64,000 nt of DNA from Hygrophila difformis. Taxonomy: Eukaryota > Streptophyta > Magnoliopsida > Lamiales > Acanthaceae. The DNA lies in the NCBI GenBank assembly GCA_030278955.1, contig JAOANR010000014.1, positions 31,757,453 through 31,821,452 of the forward strand, in the 5' to 3' direction. Position numbers and translations under genes: made by a program. How positions within the stretch are numbered: the first letter of the stretch is position 1; each line of letters starts with the position of its first letter. Shown here in pieces: positions 45,001 to 57,900 of the stretch. A model generated the notes under the pieces. The model worked only from the letters and a program-made list of their open reading frames with translations, did no database searches and was not told the DNA's origin.

Positions 45001-46573
45001 ACAAGGGGGCATAGCGACAAAGGGGTTGGAAATTGGACAAGGCATAATTCTTGTCGCGAAACAAGAGGTTTTGGCGCGGAACGTGGTTCCGCGACAAGGT
45101 AACTCCGCGACAAAGCCCTTCCAGAATAAAATCACAAGTATTTGGGTCCTTGGTCGCTAATCAGGATTTTGTCGCGGAACGTGGTTCCGCGCCAAGGGTT
45201 GTTTCGCGACCAAGGGTTTTAAAAATAATGGTTAACAAATGTTCTTTGGCACCTTTGTCGCCAACGCGTCATTTTGTCGCGGAACGTGGTTCCGCGACAA
45301 GAGTTGTTCCGCGACAAAGGTGTGTCCAGTACACATGTCAGAAAAGTAAAGTGGAACAGTGGCATGGATTATGTGTGATCTCACCCTTTTCAGATTCAAA
45401 AGCTAAACTAAGCTTAAAATGACAAAACAGAAAATGAATCTAGCTAGAACATGCTTGAACATAAAAGAAATGAAACAAACTTAAATCTTAAGAAACCCTA
45501 ATCTGAGCTTGATCACCCATAAGCGTGCATCATTATCCCAAGAAAAAGTCACCAAGCAGTGACATTAAAAAATGCAAAACAAGGATCAAATGACCCAAGG
45601 AAAACGAAAGCTGTAAGATCCATGGGGTGTGAGACCCATTTCATGATTTTGGGACACAAATGGAGAATGTTTTCCCATATTATTAAACGGTGTTGTTCAT
45701 ACCCATGATTTGGGTACCACAAACCCTTAAACAAAAGTTTAGAACAAGAAATAAGGTGTAAAACTGGCTATCTAACCAAAGTGCAGTAAACTACTTCTAA
45801 CTAGTGCATGAATTAAATAATACAAGAAAAATCTAACTAAACTACCCTAAACTAAGCTAAACTACTGAACTTCCCACTTGTCTTCAAGAATGAGTATTTC
45901 TTCTAAAATTCTTCCAACCCTTTGCTCATGAGAAACACCTCATATTTATAGAGGGGAAACCCTAAGCTCATAGGCCTTGATTTGAGCCCATTGTGTCTCA
46001 AGACATCACACACATCACAGCTTTGTCTCGGAGCACCAAGTTTGGTCGCGGAACACACTGCATGTGGCAAAGCTTCTCGACTGGGTCTTGTGTCTCTAAA
46101 AATGCATCTTTGTCGCGGAATGGACCTTTGTCGCGGAATAGGGCATCGCGACAAAGGTCTTGCGCCAGAGGTATCTGGCTGGTCTTCTCCTTCATCTGAG
46201 CTTGCTTGGTCGCGGAACGGTCCTTTGTCGCGGAACACTGCATCGCGCCATAGGGCTTCCGCGACAGAGGTCTTCCTGGGCTTGCTGGATTGGGCCAGAT
46301 GGGCCGAAAATGTTCTCTTTGTGGGCTTTTCTATCTTTTTCCCATCTTTTTGTTTCCTTTTCTTTTTCTCATGTTTTTGGATTTTTCTAACATAATTATG
46401 TAATAAAATTACATATTTATGCCTTTTTCACACCAGCTTATTATTTTTACAATTATGCATAAATCAGTCCAATTCGACTGCTTTCTTACTTAATGTAAGA
46501 CCGGAATGCGATCAAATGCCCGTTTAAGACGCGGAAATGGATTGAAAATAATGGTCATTTCTGGCCATTATCA
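42029..46573 (-). repeat. Element B 3' LTR (left copy)
   Basis: On the minus strand it runs from TGATAATGGCC at 46573 to AAAGTTTCA at 42029. A minus-strand TATA lies at 45950-45943. CG-rich hairpins lie at about 44850-45320 (transcribed side) and 46020-46265 (upstream side). The terminal segment 42029-42170 is related to 42338-42480, an internal duplication of the LTR end. Confidence 0.92.
44850..45325. repeat. CG-rich hairpin array, left LTR of B
   Basis: At least five strong hairpins. One at 44978-45004 has arm TTGTCGCGGAAC, loop GTG and a perfect 12-bp complementary arm. The first (near 44872) has arm TGTCGCGGAGC with loop ATG. Single arms (TTTCGCGACAAAG) alternate with them. Frames through it give repeated SATK/SRN peptides that are artefacts of the motif. 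Confidence 0.92.
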
Positions 46574-48215
46574 ACATCCTCACATTTAATACTGATCATC
46601 CCCGAGCAGTCAGAGTCAATGTTCCTAAGAACACGGACTCTACATATTCAATTCATTTTCGTGGCTTCATAAATCACATCCTTCTTGGATTGGGATAAGA
46701 CAATCAAAGATTACAAGTATTAAACTCCCTTGATTGCAGTGTTTAATGAAATGATACTTGCTCACTATATCGGGCTTACAAATCAAACATTATTATCAAC
46801 CCTTCATGAATATCATGTTTGAATGATGCAAAGATTAAGGATAAGAATTAGAGGATGACATGAACATTTTCAATGAAATAGAGCCTCACGTATAAGAGAA
46901 TCGGAAAGATCACTCACTCTCAATTGGGGTTTAATCGTGAACGCTCAAAATCAAGTTTAATTAAATTATCCCATAAGCTTGCAATCAGACCAACTCGCCA
47001 CCAGCTCATTTCTTCAAATCGAGATCATGAGGTCTTATTGAAGGGTTATAATGGGGCATACGGTTGTAACATTAGGTAGGAAAGGGAAATTATTGGGCTA
47101 AGAAGTGGCAAAGATTTTTTCTATCATGACTTGGCATTTTTATTTAAAATTTATGATCATCATTGTTCTTTTCTTTTTGATTTTCTTTTCTATTGCATGA
47201 CATTAGACTATTGTCTAATTGTTTTGTCACTTTGTCACTTGCAATTTGTTTATGTTGAAAGAATCTCAACTTTTTTTTTTTTTTTGAATCGGTTTATAAC
47301 ATACCGATTAATATTGATTGGTGATCATAAGTTTAGTGCCTTTGGTAGAATTCATCTTTGCACACTTGGGTTTGAATTTCTTGGTCTTTCTGTAAGGCTA
47401 GGAATAATATAGAGGGCTTCAAAGAAAAATTAGGCTTAAAGGCTCAAGTTGGTTAATCCTAAAGGGAAAATATTTTTGGGTTTGGAATTCAAACGAAGGC
47501 CAAAAATTTTGGGTTTTTCTAAGTGCCTCGATCATATTCTCGATTTTTGGAATATGGCATAGTCTTGAATCGGTCCCAATCGCAAGTTCTAGTTTCCTTT
47601 AATCAAAATGATTCACACATCAAAGAAAATAAATGAGTAAAAGTGACTCATGGCTCAAATCTCACAAGGTTGGGTTGATTCATGTCATACAATATTCTCG
47701 AATTTAATCAAAGCTTAATTCTAACAATTTATTCAATCGAAATCTCTAACATGCAGATTTATTACCCAATAAGCTGATCGCATCATTAAATTTTTATAGC
47801 TTAAAACCTCAGGAATTCATTTCATGCATGTCTTTAATTATATTATCCCAATTTGAAAGTTTGAAAATTTAGTCACAAGCCTAAATTCAACATGTGAATT
47901 TAGAGCAAGTTTATGCATATTTTTGCTGGTTATTTAATTGAAAGCAGTAAAGAAGCACTGCTGACATACTAAGTATGTCACATACTAAGTATGTCAACAG
48001 CATATTTTTGGCCTGACAGTCACTTATTCATCTTGGACTGTGCAGACATCTTTTCAAGAATAAAATTGTTTGGACTGCAAAATTCCAAAATTAAAACAGT
48101 GAATGATATCAATTACAAGAGATTCCATTGCAATCTGAACGATTTTGCACAGGGGAAATGAAATTCTCTTATATGATATTTACAATTATGCTCGATTGAA
48201 ATGACAATTACATAC
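46574..48215 (-). other. Element B 3' non-coding interior
   Basis: AT-rich sequence between the gene stop and the 3' LTR. On the minus strand it ends AAATGTGAGGATGTT next to the LTR, the likely polypurine-type primer. No conserved domain or credible ORF is visible; a T-run lies at 47270-47286. Confidence 0.6.
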
Positions 48216-51200
48216 TCAATCTGTTTTCTCCCCTGGCTGACTCGATGGTCCTGTTACATCTGATGGAGGTGGAGGTGGCTTGGGGAGTTGACTGATGAGT
48301 GCTTGCATCAGTGTTTCCATCATTCTGCGCTGCTTTTCTTCATTCTCCAATCTTTCTCTGTGCATGCGCTCTTCCCTTTCCATCATCATTTTCTTGAATT
48401 CCTCCTCTTTCTTTTCCTTCTCCTGCTTCTCCTTTCGCTTCTCTTCCTTTTCTCTCCTACGCTCTTGGCGTTCTTCTTCTCTCTCCCTCCTTCGCTCTTC
48501 ACGCTCCTCTTCGGCCCTTTTCCGCTGTTCCTCTTGGCTTGCCATAACTACATCAGTCATGGACTTCATTCCCTCGAGCATAGATTGACTCATCCTGCTC
48601 ACCATCTCAAACGTTTGGGAATCAGCAGGGAACTGAGATACGTTCTGGCTTTGAGGAGGCATCTGAGGTTGAGGTTGAGTCGGAGGTGGAATTGGAATCT
48701 CTGTCCGTTCTTGGTCCGCAGGGGGCTCTTCTTGGACATTTGAAGGTCCTGCATCAGCACAGGTTTTCTGTGTTCCCTTCTTTGTCTTGGGCTGCCTTTT
48801 TCGTTTTCTTGATGTCTGCCCACTTGATATGAAAGAGGATTGAGCGTCTGAATCTCCTCTGCTGAACAGTTGGGGAAGGGAATATTTAATACTCTCACAC
48901 AGGGGAAGTCTCGGCACACTGATAGGTGGGTTTACTTTCACCACTGTGTCACCCTCAAAAGCGCTCAAATCAACTCCCTGAGCTATGCAGATTCTCCTAA
49001 TCAGATTTGGATAGCATAGCACCTGTCTATCCTTTATCCGGGTTATCATCACCTCGAATACATGCCTCCCTATATTCAGTTTTGCGCCGCTCCACATTCT
49101 TGCAAATCCCATTAGTACATTCCCAGATGTGGTGTGCGGATGCGAATTGGGCCGGATCTTGGACATGTAGAACTCATAAGTTGGCATGAACTGTATCCGC
49201 AGCCATTTTGCATTGAATGTGTGTCCTGGGGCGGTCACGCTTGTCATGCTGTTAGCCAAGGTTGCATATTTCGCATATTCGCTCGTCTTGGCTCTCTTTG
49301 TCATGATCTCACCAGGGGGGAATTCACTTGGGATATCTGGAGTCCCGAAGAACTGATTCAGCCAGTCAGGTGCAATGTTTATCACTTGTCCACGGATCCA
49401 TGTTGTTCTGGCAGCTTCATCGATGTTGCAGAAGAATTCCTTTGTTAGCTCCACGAAGCCATCTTCGTCATGATGCAGCATGAAGTTACCCCACTCTTGA
49501 TTTCTGTAGAAAGTCTCAACAGTGGGGTGTGACAATGCATCGGGTCTGAATCCTTTATCTGGCACTATCATTTTCTGCAACTTCTTATACTTTTCTGCAT
49601 TCTCTTTGTTGCCATTGAACTTGATCTGCATCTGTTCTTCACTCAGCTTTTTCTTTTCATATTCCTTTGAAATGCCCATTCTTTGCCTGACAGTATTCTC
49701 GGACCAGAACTCGACTGGTCGAATGGATCCGACAGATTCGTCGTCGCTCGTGTGCCAATCTGTTTGATCGTCTCCTTCCTGTGGCTGGTCATCCCTTGGT
49801 TCGGCCTCATCTCCCCTCTGACTTGGCTCTCCTTCTCCATGAGCTGTTTCATCTCCGAATTCCTCCTCAACCTGTTTAATTACATTTTTCATTGTATTGA
49901 GTTCATAGTTTACAGGCAAAGAAGATGTAGTTACATCAACATCAGTTGATACCTCCTCCTCCTCCCTAATTCTCGCAGCTCGTCCAATTGGACGTTGCAA
50001 AATAGGCGCCATCTGGTCCATGAATTCTCGCTCCTCCTGCCGAGCTTCCTCTTCTGAATTATCCCCATCTGCAGCTTCAGTCAAAATTTCCTGAACATTT
50101 TCCTTAAGTGTAGAGGCCATGGGATGGTCACCTGGCTGCTCTTCCAAAGTTTTGGCCAGTGCTACCGGATCTATGGAATCTTGTGGTCCTTCTGACTGTT
50201 CAGGTTGGTGCGACAGGCCTTCGTGAGTGATGAATTCTTCAATTCTGGCCGTGCCCACGAGGGGATCAATCAACTGGCCCACTTCTGTCTGATATTTGAT
50301 TTGACTTGGCTTTTCTCCAGCATCAATTCTCGTTTCGATTTGTTTGTTAAGCCTGTTCCTTATATCTCCCCGGATAGTCTCAGCATCATGTGCAGTGGGG
50401 CCAGTCCATGCAGGAGGTTGTTCTTCTTTAATTTTCAATCCACGCCCCTGCACCTCTCCAGTGATCTTCAGCTCGAAGTCTTCCTCATCACCCCGCTCAG
50501 CCTCTCCAGATTTTCTGCTTTCTAGATCAGCTTGCATCTTCTTGGCAGTTTCTTCATCTTTCGTCTGCTGAATGTTCCTTCGGATCTGCTCTTCCTCTGC
50601 AGCTTTCTTTTCCATTGCCAAGCGTTCTTCCTCAGTCACCTTCTCTACTCCCGAACCACCTGTTACTTGATCCAGCAAACCAGCTAATGCAAATTCATCA
50701 TTTTGCATCTTTCTGGCTAGCTCAGCATCGAATGCCACTTGATGCTTCTTTTTCGGAGGTGGTGGTGGCATCGGTTTCTTACCTCTGTCCTTGGGATCTG
50801 TGGGCTCTGCCACTTTCCTAACAGTTGGCTCAGGTTCATTGATCTCCACTTTCTTTTCCGGAGCTCTTGCTGGTTTATCTTTGTCAGCAGATTTTACCAA
50901 CCTTCTCCTCGTTCCCGGTTGAGGTGCTGGCTGACCTTCAGATGTAACAACAGTAGTGGAGGTTTTCTCGGGCTGTATGGGTGCCTTAGTGGTGGCAGGT
51001 GCTGGTACTTCAGATTGAGCTGGCTGCGTTGGAGTCCGGGTTGCTTCTTGTTGCACCACTGGCTCGGACGTAGCAACTTCTTGCACGTCAGTCTGCCCTC
51101 TTGGCGGCAAAGCCGAAGCTTGTATTGCTGGCTGGGTAGGCTGTGGGTTGGCCTCAGGAGGGGTGGAAAAATAAGCATCAATCTCAGCATCTGGGTCTTC

Positions 51201-53895
51201 CGGATCTTCCTGAGCTTCTTGAGTTCCAAACAGTTTGTGTGCAAATCTCAGATAATCATGCACGAACGTCTGACTTGTTACCCGGACCAGTTTAAGTTCC
51301 CAAGCCTCCTTAATCCGTGTGCAAAACAGGCGCCTGACTTTGTGGTCATAGTGCATGACCTTTGTCTTATTTCCTTCCTTCCCATACCTCAAGGCTTCTC
51401 TATCCATTTCCATGAGGAGTTCAAGATATGAAGTTCTATATTGCTCCATCATGGTGTTGATCATGTCTCTTTCTAGCTCTTCTGTCACATAAGTCATCAT
51501 CTGTGCTTTGTCAAACGTCAGATATTCCTTTGCTTCAGCCTCGGTCATTAATCTGAGTTGCACCTTCTTTTTGGTCAATACTGACCAATTGTGGTGCTGC
51601 ACCTCATAAAGGGCTTTCTCCCTTAGTTCTCTGATGTGCTCGGGAAATCCAGGGTCCACTTGAGTTCCCTTTTCCACTGGTCTTGTCTGGCCAAACCGCT
51701 TGTTTATGAAAATTGTCTCAAAATTATCCTCATCTGGCAAGGTCAATCCTTCATCCAATCTCTCTTGTGTTATGAAACCCTTGCCTTGTCCCCACAGAAG
51801 TGCCATTTCGTGCCATTCTTTCCGAGCTGCATTGATTTCTTCTCTAAACTTGTTTATCATGGTGGAGTTCCTTTCTGTGTTGAACTCCTCAATTCTCCTC
51901 AGTTTGTGGCGGTGGTTGTAACTCATCTCCCGATGCCTTAGCTTAGCCTGCCTGGCTACCCATCTCTGCTCTTCTCTTCCCATGTTGTCAAATAACCTCG
52001 GGTTCCAAATGCAAGGGAAGGCTTCATGCATTGAAATGGCCCCCTTTGACAGTATCAGGCTCACCGGTAAAGGTCTTTCCACGAACTGCAATCGCACTTG
52101 TGGGTCTATGGGCTGGTCGGGAATGAGTATATCATAGTTTGAGATATCGATTCCCACTGTTCCATCTTCTAGATGACGTTGCCAAACAGCTGTATGTATT
52201 TGGAACTTCAGCGTGATTCTTTCCAAATGCACTTCGGGTGTCATTATGGAATCATGCGGAGCATGGTCTGTCATTAGTTCCCAAAACTTCAGCATGTGAT
52301 GGGAGAAATCCCTTTCTATGTTTGTCAGAGCGGTTGATCTATCTGCAGGGGGGATTTTTACGTCCCATCCGGGCCTCAATGATAACTCAGCTTCAGTACC
52401 CCGGTCCAATGGAACACCGTACACGCTTACCAGAGCTTCCCTGAGCTTCTTAATCTGAGTCCTATTTGCAGATGCTTCTACCGCTGCCTGATGCAGAGTG
52501 CAATCGGGCAATCCAATAGCTGACTTAATCACTAATTCATTCCTGAAAAATATAGAAAGTATTAGTTCCAATCAAGTTTTTATATATTTTTGAGAATTGA
52601 GTTTCAAGCCAAAAACCAACATCCTCACATTTTGAGCTTTGCTCGAAATGTGATTTATTTGATTAATACTCAAAACATTATTATAAAGCGGATGCCATTA
52701 ATTAATTTAAAAAAGTCTAAGTCATTGGACTTAGAGAATTTTTTAGTAGGCTATTGGGCCCAAAAAGGTTGCTTTTTCAATTTTATTAAACACGCTCGAG
52801 GCACTTGTTGAAAATGGAATGAGATGATGATGATGGAATGGATAGCTCGAAAATGGAATGTGCAGTGGAGGCGTGGCGGGATGGATTTGCTATTTCCGGA
52901 TTGTTTGGACTGTCATCGGACAGTTAAAACGTTCAAGAAAATGCAAACACTATTTTTAATTTTTGAAAAGGTTGACTTGATTTTATTTAATGACAAGTGG
53001 GATGTGTGTGGTCCCATTTTTGGATTTTGTAAAGAGGTAGCAGTTGAGGTGGCAAAATACTGCTACTTAACTCACACTTTTTAGTTCCATTGGGAACAAA
53101 AACAACTTGTCAACCAAAATTCCTATCACTATTTTTGTCTTTTAGTGGAAAAGTGATTGGCCAAAGGGGCTTTGGTGTGCACAGACTTGCTAAAACAACA
53201 CAAACACTCACTTTCATGTCTGCAACATACATACACAGTCATGCCAAACAGGGAAAAACATTAAATGTCAAATTGGCATGCAACACTCATGAGCACAGTA
53301 AGGCAAAAACATAAGATCATACTCTTATCCTGGCTAAAACATGGAATCACACTGCCTCATGCTTCATAATCATGAAATCAAACACAATGACATGCTTCAA
53401 ACTAACAACATCAAGACATTCAAAAATGCCCAAATGCTCGTTGGTTTTCCAAATTTCATCATTCATAACTAAGAACCCAGTAGAGCCCTAAAAATTTTTA
53501 AAACACACAGAAAAATGGTGATTCTACCCCCTAACTGCTAATATGCTCTCCAACAACCCTAAGTTCAAAAATTTCAAAAATCAATAACCGAACTCCCCTG
53601 TGCATTCATAACACAAACAACACTTCCCCTTCCTCTAAATCATGCTCGGCCATTACAGTAATAAACAGGGAATCAAAATCCAACATGCCCGAACCACACA
53701 TTCCCTAAAATCGAACTCGGATAAGCACAAAAGTCCAGAACAACATAAACTCATACACTTTCAAGTTCCAGAACACAAAAATCCTCGAAACCACCAAGAT
53801 GCGAAAACAGGGGCAATGGGTGCACGAGAAACAGTCAAGAAAAACACTTACCAAGGCTCGGCTTTCTTAGGGGACGACGAAGACGAGGGTTCCAT
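48216..53895 (-). CDS. Element B single large protein, two-exon gene
   Basis: An ORF opens at 52571 and stays open to 48216 (1451 codons), but its first codons overlap an acceptor TATATTTTTCAG/G at 52543. Upstream, an ATG at 53895 opens MEPSSSSSPKKAEP and meets a donor TTG/GTAAGT at 53852. Joining 53895-53852 to 52542-48216 keeps the frame and gives about 1456 residues, with a 1309-nt intron. A mixed N-terminal half is followed by Pro/Gln/Thr-rich linkers (about 470-580). Residues 1000-1200 resemble the plant putative transposon protein domain (Transposase_32 type, from memory), with TWIRGQVINIAPDWLNQFFG and NVLMGFARMWSGAKLNIG. Then come a basic RKRKRQPKTKKG tract near 1257 and a charged coiled coil near 1345-1395. 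No polymerase, protease or zinc knuckle is visible. The function is unknown; a structural, Gag-like role is inference. Confidence 0.82.
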
Positions 53896-54980
53896 TGGGT
53901 TTGCGAAAATCGGACAGAGTTTCCCCCGAGTTTGGTGGTCGGAGTGTGCGAAGAACACGGTGGTGTGCTTCGGGAGAGGCGGTTTCGCGTACGAGAGATT
54001 TTCCAAAAATTTCTAAGTGTGGGAGCGTGGGGAAGAAGAGGGAGGTGGAGAGGTTTAAATACTAATGGGCCGGTCGCGGAACCCTAGCCCATGGTCGCGG
54101 AACAGGATTACGCGACCAGGCTCGGCGACATTAGAGGTGTCGCGGAATATGGGACTTTGTCGCGGAGTCATGCACCGCGACAAAGTGTACCGCGACAAAA
54201 TGGCAAGGAAGAATGGAGTGGTGTGCCCGTGTCGCGGAACAGGGACTTTGTCGCGGAGTCATGCACCGCGACAAAGTGTTCCGCGACAAAGACAAACAGA
54301 GTTCAGGGATGAGTGAAATTTTGTCGCGGAATTTGCACATGGGTGCGATGCTGGGCATCGCGACAAAATGGTCACTCCGCGACAAAGACAAACAAGGTTT
54401 GATGATGAGGGGATCTTTGTTGCGGAGTTGCACTTGGTCGCGGAACGTTGTTCCGCGACAAAATGGTCATTCCGCGACAAAATTTTGAATTTTCAAATTT
54501 TCAACGGACTGGGCCCGAGTGTGATGTTGGGCCTGCGTCTATTTTATTTGATTTGGACCTAAATGAATTCAGTCCAAGTAAATTCAAAACATTGGGCCAT
54601 TATTTAAAATAATCTACTTGCATAAAATTAGGTTGGGTCAATTCCATTTATCTGCGAGATTTATTCCGGATCTTAAATTGCTTTAAATTCCGAAAATAAT
54701 TTCTCAGATTTGTGGAATTTTCCCAACCAAGAACCTGGTTTTCCTTGCTTTTTCTGCTCCTCCTTTTTGGGTGGTTCCGAATTTCCTGCAAGACAGATAA
54801 ATACCCATTAGGTTAGGTTTTCTCCTCAGTTCAACATCCTCACATTTAGAGTCTTGGTACTCTAAATGTTCAATTAATCTGAGGGTACTTTTTCTGTTCT
54901 GGATTAGATATATTACATTAAACTAAGCTAATCTATGAGTAGTCAGGAATGTAATTCTCTTAATAAACGACGCTGCATCC
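53896..54980 (-). other. Element B leader with hairpin array
   Basis: Sequence between the primer site and the first ATG. At 54065-54480 it carries CG-rich hairpins, including GTCGCGGAAC with loop GTT at about 54437-54460 and two arms TTTGTCGCGG around a 9-nt loop near 54160 and 54245. A perfect hairpin CATTTAGAGT/ACTCTAAATG lies at 54846-54870 next to a copy of the AAATGTGAGGATGTT motif. Confidence 0.75.
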
Positions 54981-54998
54981 TCCCCGGCAACGGCGCCA
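54981..54998 (-). promoter_or_regulatory. Element B primer-binding site, tRNA-Asp type
   Basis: The minus strand reads TGGCGCCGTTGCCGGGGA directly after the 5' LTR. This is the classical primer site of Athila and related plant Ty3 elements, so it fixes both the orientation and the lineage of B. Confidence 0.92.
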
Positions 54999-57900
54999 TG
55001 AAACTTTTGACAATTTCGTCCACACGAGCTTTTTCCAAAATATACCAGGTTAGATTTATTAAATGAAAAGCGTTATGATTCACGGGAAAGGGTTTAGGGA
55101 TATATCAAGATTATTAATCTTTTTATTACTCAAGTGTGGTGCTTTGGTTTCAAATGGCGCTGTGGTCCTCTCTGTCATGAAATGTTGACAAATCTCATGG
55201 CACAGCCGGGATAGGTTGACCTTCAGCCTGTCACACTGAGGATCCCCGGCAAATATGCCATGATACTTCTCATCAATTCTTGCCATAAGATTTCCTGCCA
55301 TGAAACTTTTGACAGATGTCCACCACATGAGTATTTTCCAAAAAAAATCATGATCCTGGTTTAAATTTTATTTAATGAAACCAGTTTATGATGGCGGGGT
55401 TGTGATTAGGGATATGTTTATAAGTAGTCATGCTTTTATTGCTCGTGTTTAAGAAACTGTGGCCCGAAAGCGCACGGTGTCAAAAATTGCAGTAATTTAT
55501 AGTAAGACCGGATCGTTCACTGGAGGATGTGCGATAGAAGCAGGGCCCACGTCGTTTACTAAGATTTTCCACTCGGTTACTCGATTCAAGTGTGTGAAAT
55601 GACTAACAACTACTTGACATAATTTAAACTAAGCTATGAAAGCAACTAAAATAAAGCAGATAAAATTATTCTAGAAAGCAAATTAAATTTAATCTAAGAA
55701 AGCAATAGAATTATTCTAAGAAAGCGATTAAGATTATTCTAAGGAAACCGATTTAAATTATGACAGCAGGGACAGGAAGAAAATAATAAAGATTGGACAA
55801 GATTCAGATGAAACACAATTAAACTTCCATTTTGTTACGCAGATCTTTGCTTGGGATAATCCTTTTAGTTAGCTAATTCTCATGCTCTCTATACCATGTT
55901 CCCTTTAACAGACAGGTACTTACAGTAAGAGTTTACATGCTCTTAAGAAATAAATTCTAAGATACCACAGACGCATAACTACCCTTGCAATGCATTGCTA
56001 AGGTATGTTAATTATCTGTGGTGGACAAGCAACACCTGACACATCATTAGTTGAGGTGTCAAGTACTGTCATCATTCCCCCATGTCACGCCCAAAGATTC
56101 TAATCAACCCCTGAACTATCCCTTAACTCTCAGTCCTAGTAGCAGTTACACAACTCTCAATACAACCGAGTGACCTCTAACGAAGGCATTCAAAAGAAAG
56201 CAGTAACGAAAGCATTTAAAATACTATCACTCGAAGGTTTTAAAAGTCTGACCCTGGTAGTAAAAGAAAGCCCCCCGGTCAGAATGACTGGATGTGGATC
56301 AAGAATTCCCTATTCTCGGTGAACCGCTCGCAGTGTTCACTTCTCGTCGGGTGGTTATGTGATACAAACTAATGAAACGAACTAATAAAAATTAGTTCGT
56401 TCCGGATGCACTCACTCAGGACTCAAAAATAGGCTTTGGCATAAGAGGATAGCAGTTGAAAGAATACTCAACCCTACCTCAGAAAATAACCAAGGCCCGA
56501 ATGTTGTTCCTCTAGTATTATCTGTCACACATCATCGGAATCCAAGTGGAATCTGTCCCAGTGCAATATTTAATACAAGATTTCCAACAAACAGCAATTT
56601 TGGAAAATAATAAATCTGAAAATCATTCCCTATCAGGTACTAGACTCTCATTCAAAACACAGATCATTTCAGTCTAGGTGAGACCTAATCGCTGACTCTG
56701 CTTCTAATTTCCCAAAATCAACCCCCAGTCGGATATGAATTAGTCAAAACTGTCGAATTTGTCCCTTACTCTGATCCGGATTTTATAAAGGAAGTTTTGT
56801 TGGAAATTTATTATGAGACATCTGATTAAAATCAAGACTCCTGTGTCCAAGGGAAGGATCCCAAAATAATATTGACCACAATATCTACATAATAATATCA
56901 TGCATAAATTTATAGAGAAGTGTAAAATAAAATAACCCAAAATATAAGGTGGGTTTAAACAGAATGTGAAACACAGAGATGAAATAGCCGGAGATGAGAA
57001 GAATTTATTTGGCTAAAAAGATGACTGAAATAACTGGGGTTATCCGGACTGCAAACATCTGCTATCCAGGTCCCAACTATTCCAGGTGGGATGATTTTTA
57101 GATAGTGAAATTCCCTAAATGACAGTTGCCACTGTCATCTTGGACTCCACTATCTGTGAATTTGGATAAAAACCCACATGTTCTATCAATGCAATAATTA
57201 TTAGATGACATTGGCAAATGTCATCAAACATTACTACAGCTCCAGATTCAGGTTTGAAATTAAAATAAAGAAAAGAAAACTGTATCCGAATAGGAGTCAG
57301 CTGAGCAGCTATTATAATCCCGAATGGACGAATCGTCAAGGCTTCCACCGACCACTATCCGGACCATGCAAAATAACAATTAATAATTAATATACAGAAA
57401 ACGAGTTAGTTATCCGTGTGGGAATACCCGCCAACATTAATCTGATATATTCCTTATTAGCTGTTTCACACATCAAGGAAAAGACAAATTAAATAAATAA
57501 AAGAAAATATTTTTTGGGTCATCTTGCATGAGAGACATTGGTTTCTCATGCAAGGGTATGAGAATGATTCCATAATCACTCTTCATGTCTAAATAATCAC
57601 TCATTCCATAATTAATTAATTACAGTCCGGATTATGTACTTAGATCATTAGAGTTTAATCATTTGTAGAAGAATCTTTTAATGGGAAATTGAACAAAGTT
57701 CTTTATATCAAATTAATCATGGGTTGAGATCTTTGGGTTTCAACCTCAAAATATTAATATAAAGGTTCAATTAATTAATGGAGTGAGATGAAGAGTAAAA
57801 GTTTGGCAAAAAGGTGTCACTTTGTCGCGATGCAGAGTTTGTGTCGCGGAGCATGGCTCCGCGACAAAGGTTTCGCGACAAAGGGGTGGGAAATAAGAGG

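Noticed and set aside
44804..46395. Overlapping frames with repeated SRN, SATK and RDK peptides (also 54065-54488, 57767-59366, 59824-60370)
   Set aside because: They occur on both strands because the CG-rich hairpin motif is palindromic and lacks stops; the peptides are by-products of the repeat.
48288..51941. Long plus-strand frames opposite the large gene of B
   Set aside because: Shadows of the intact minus-strand gene, caused by its biased composition.
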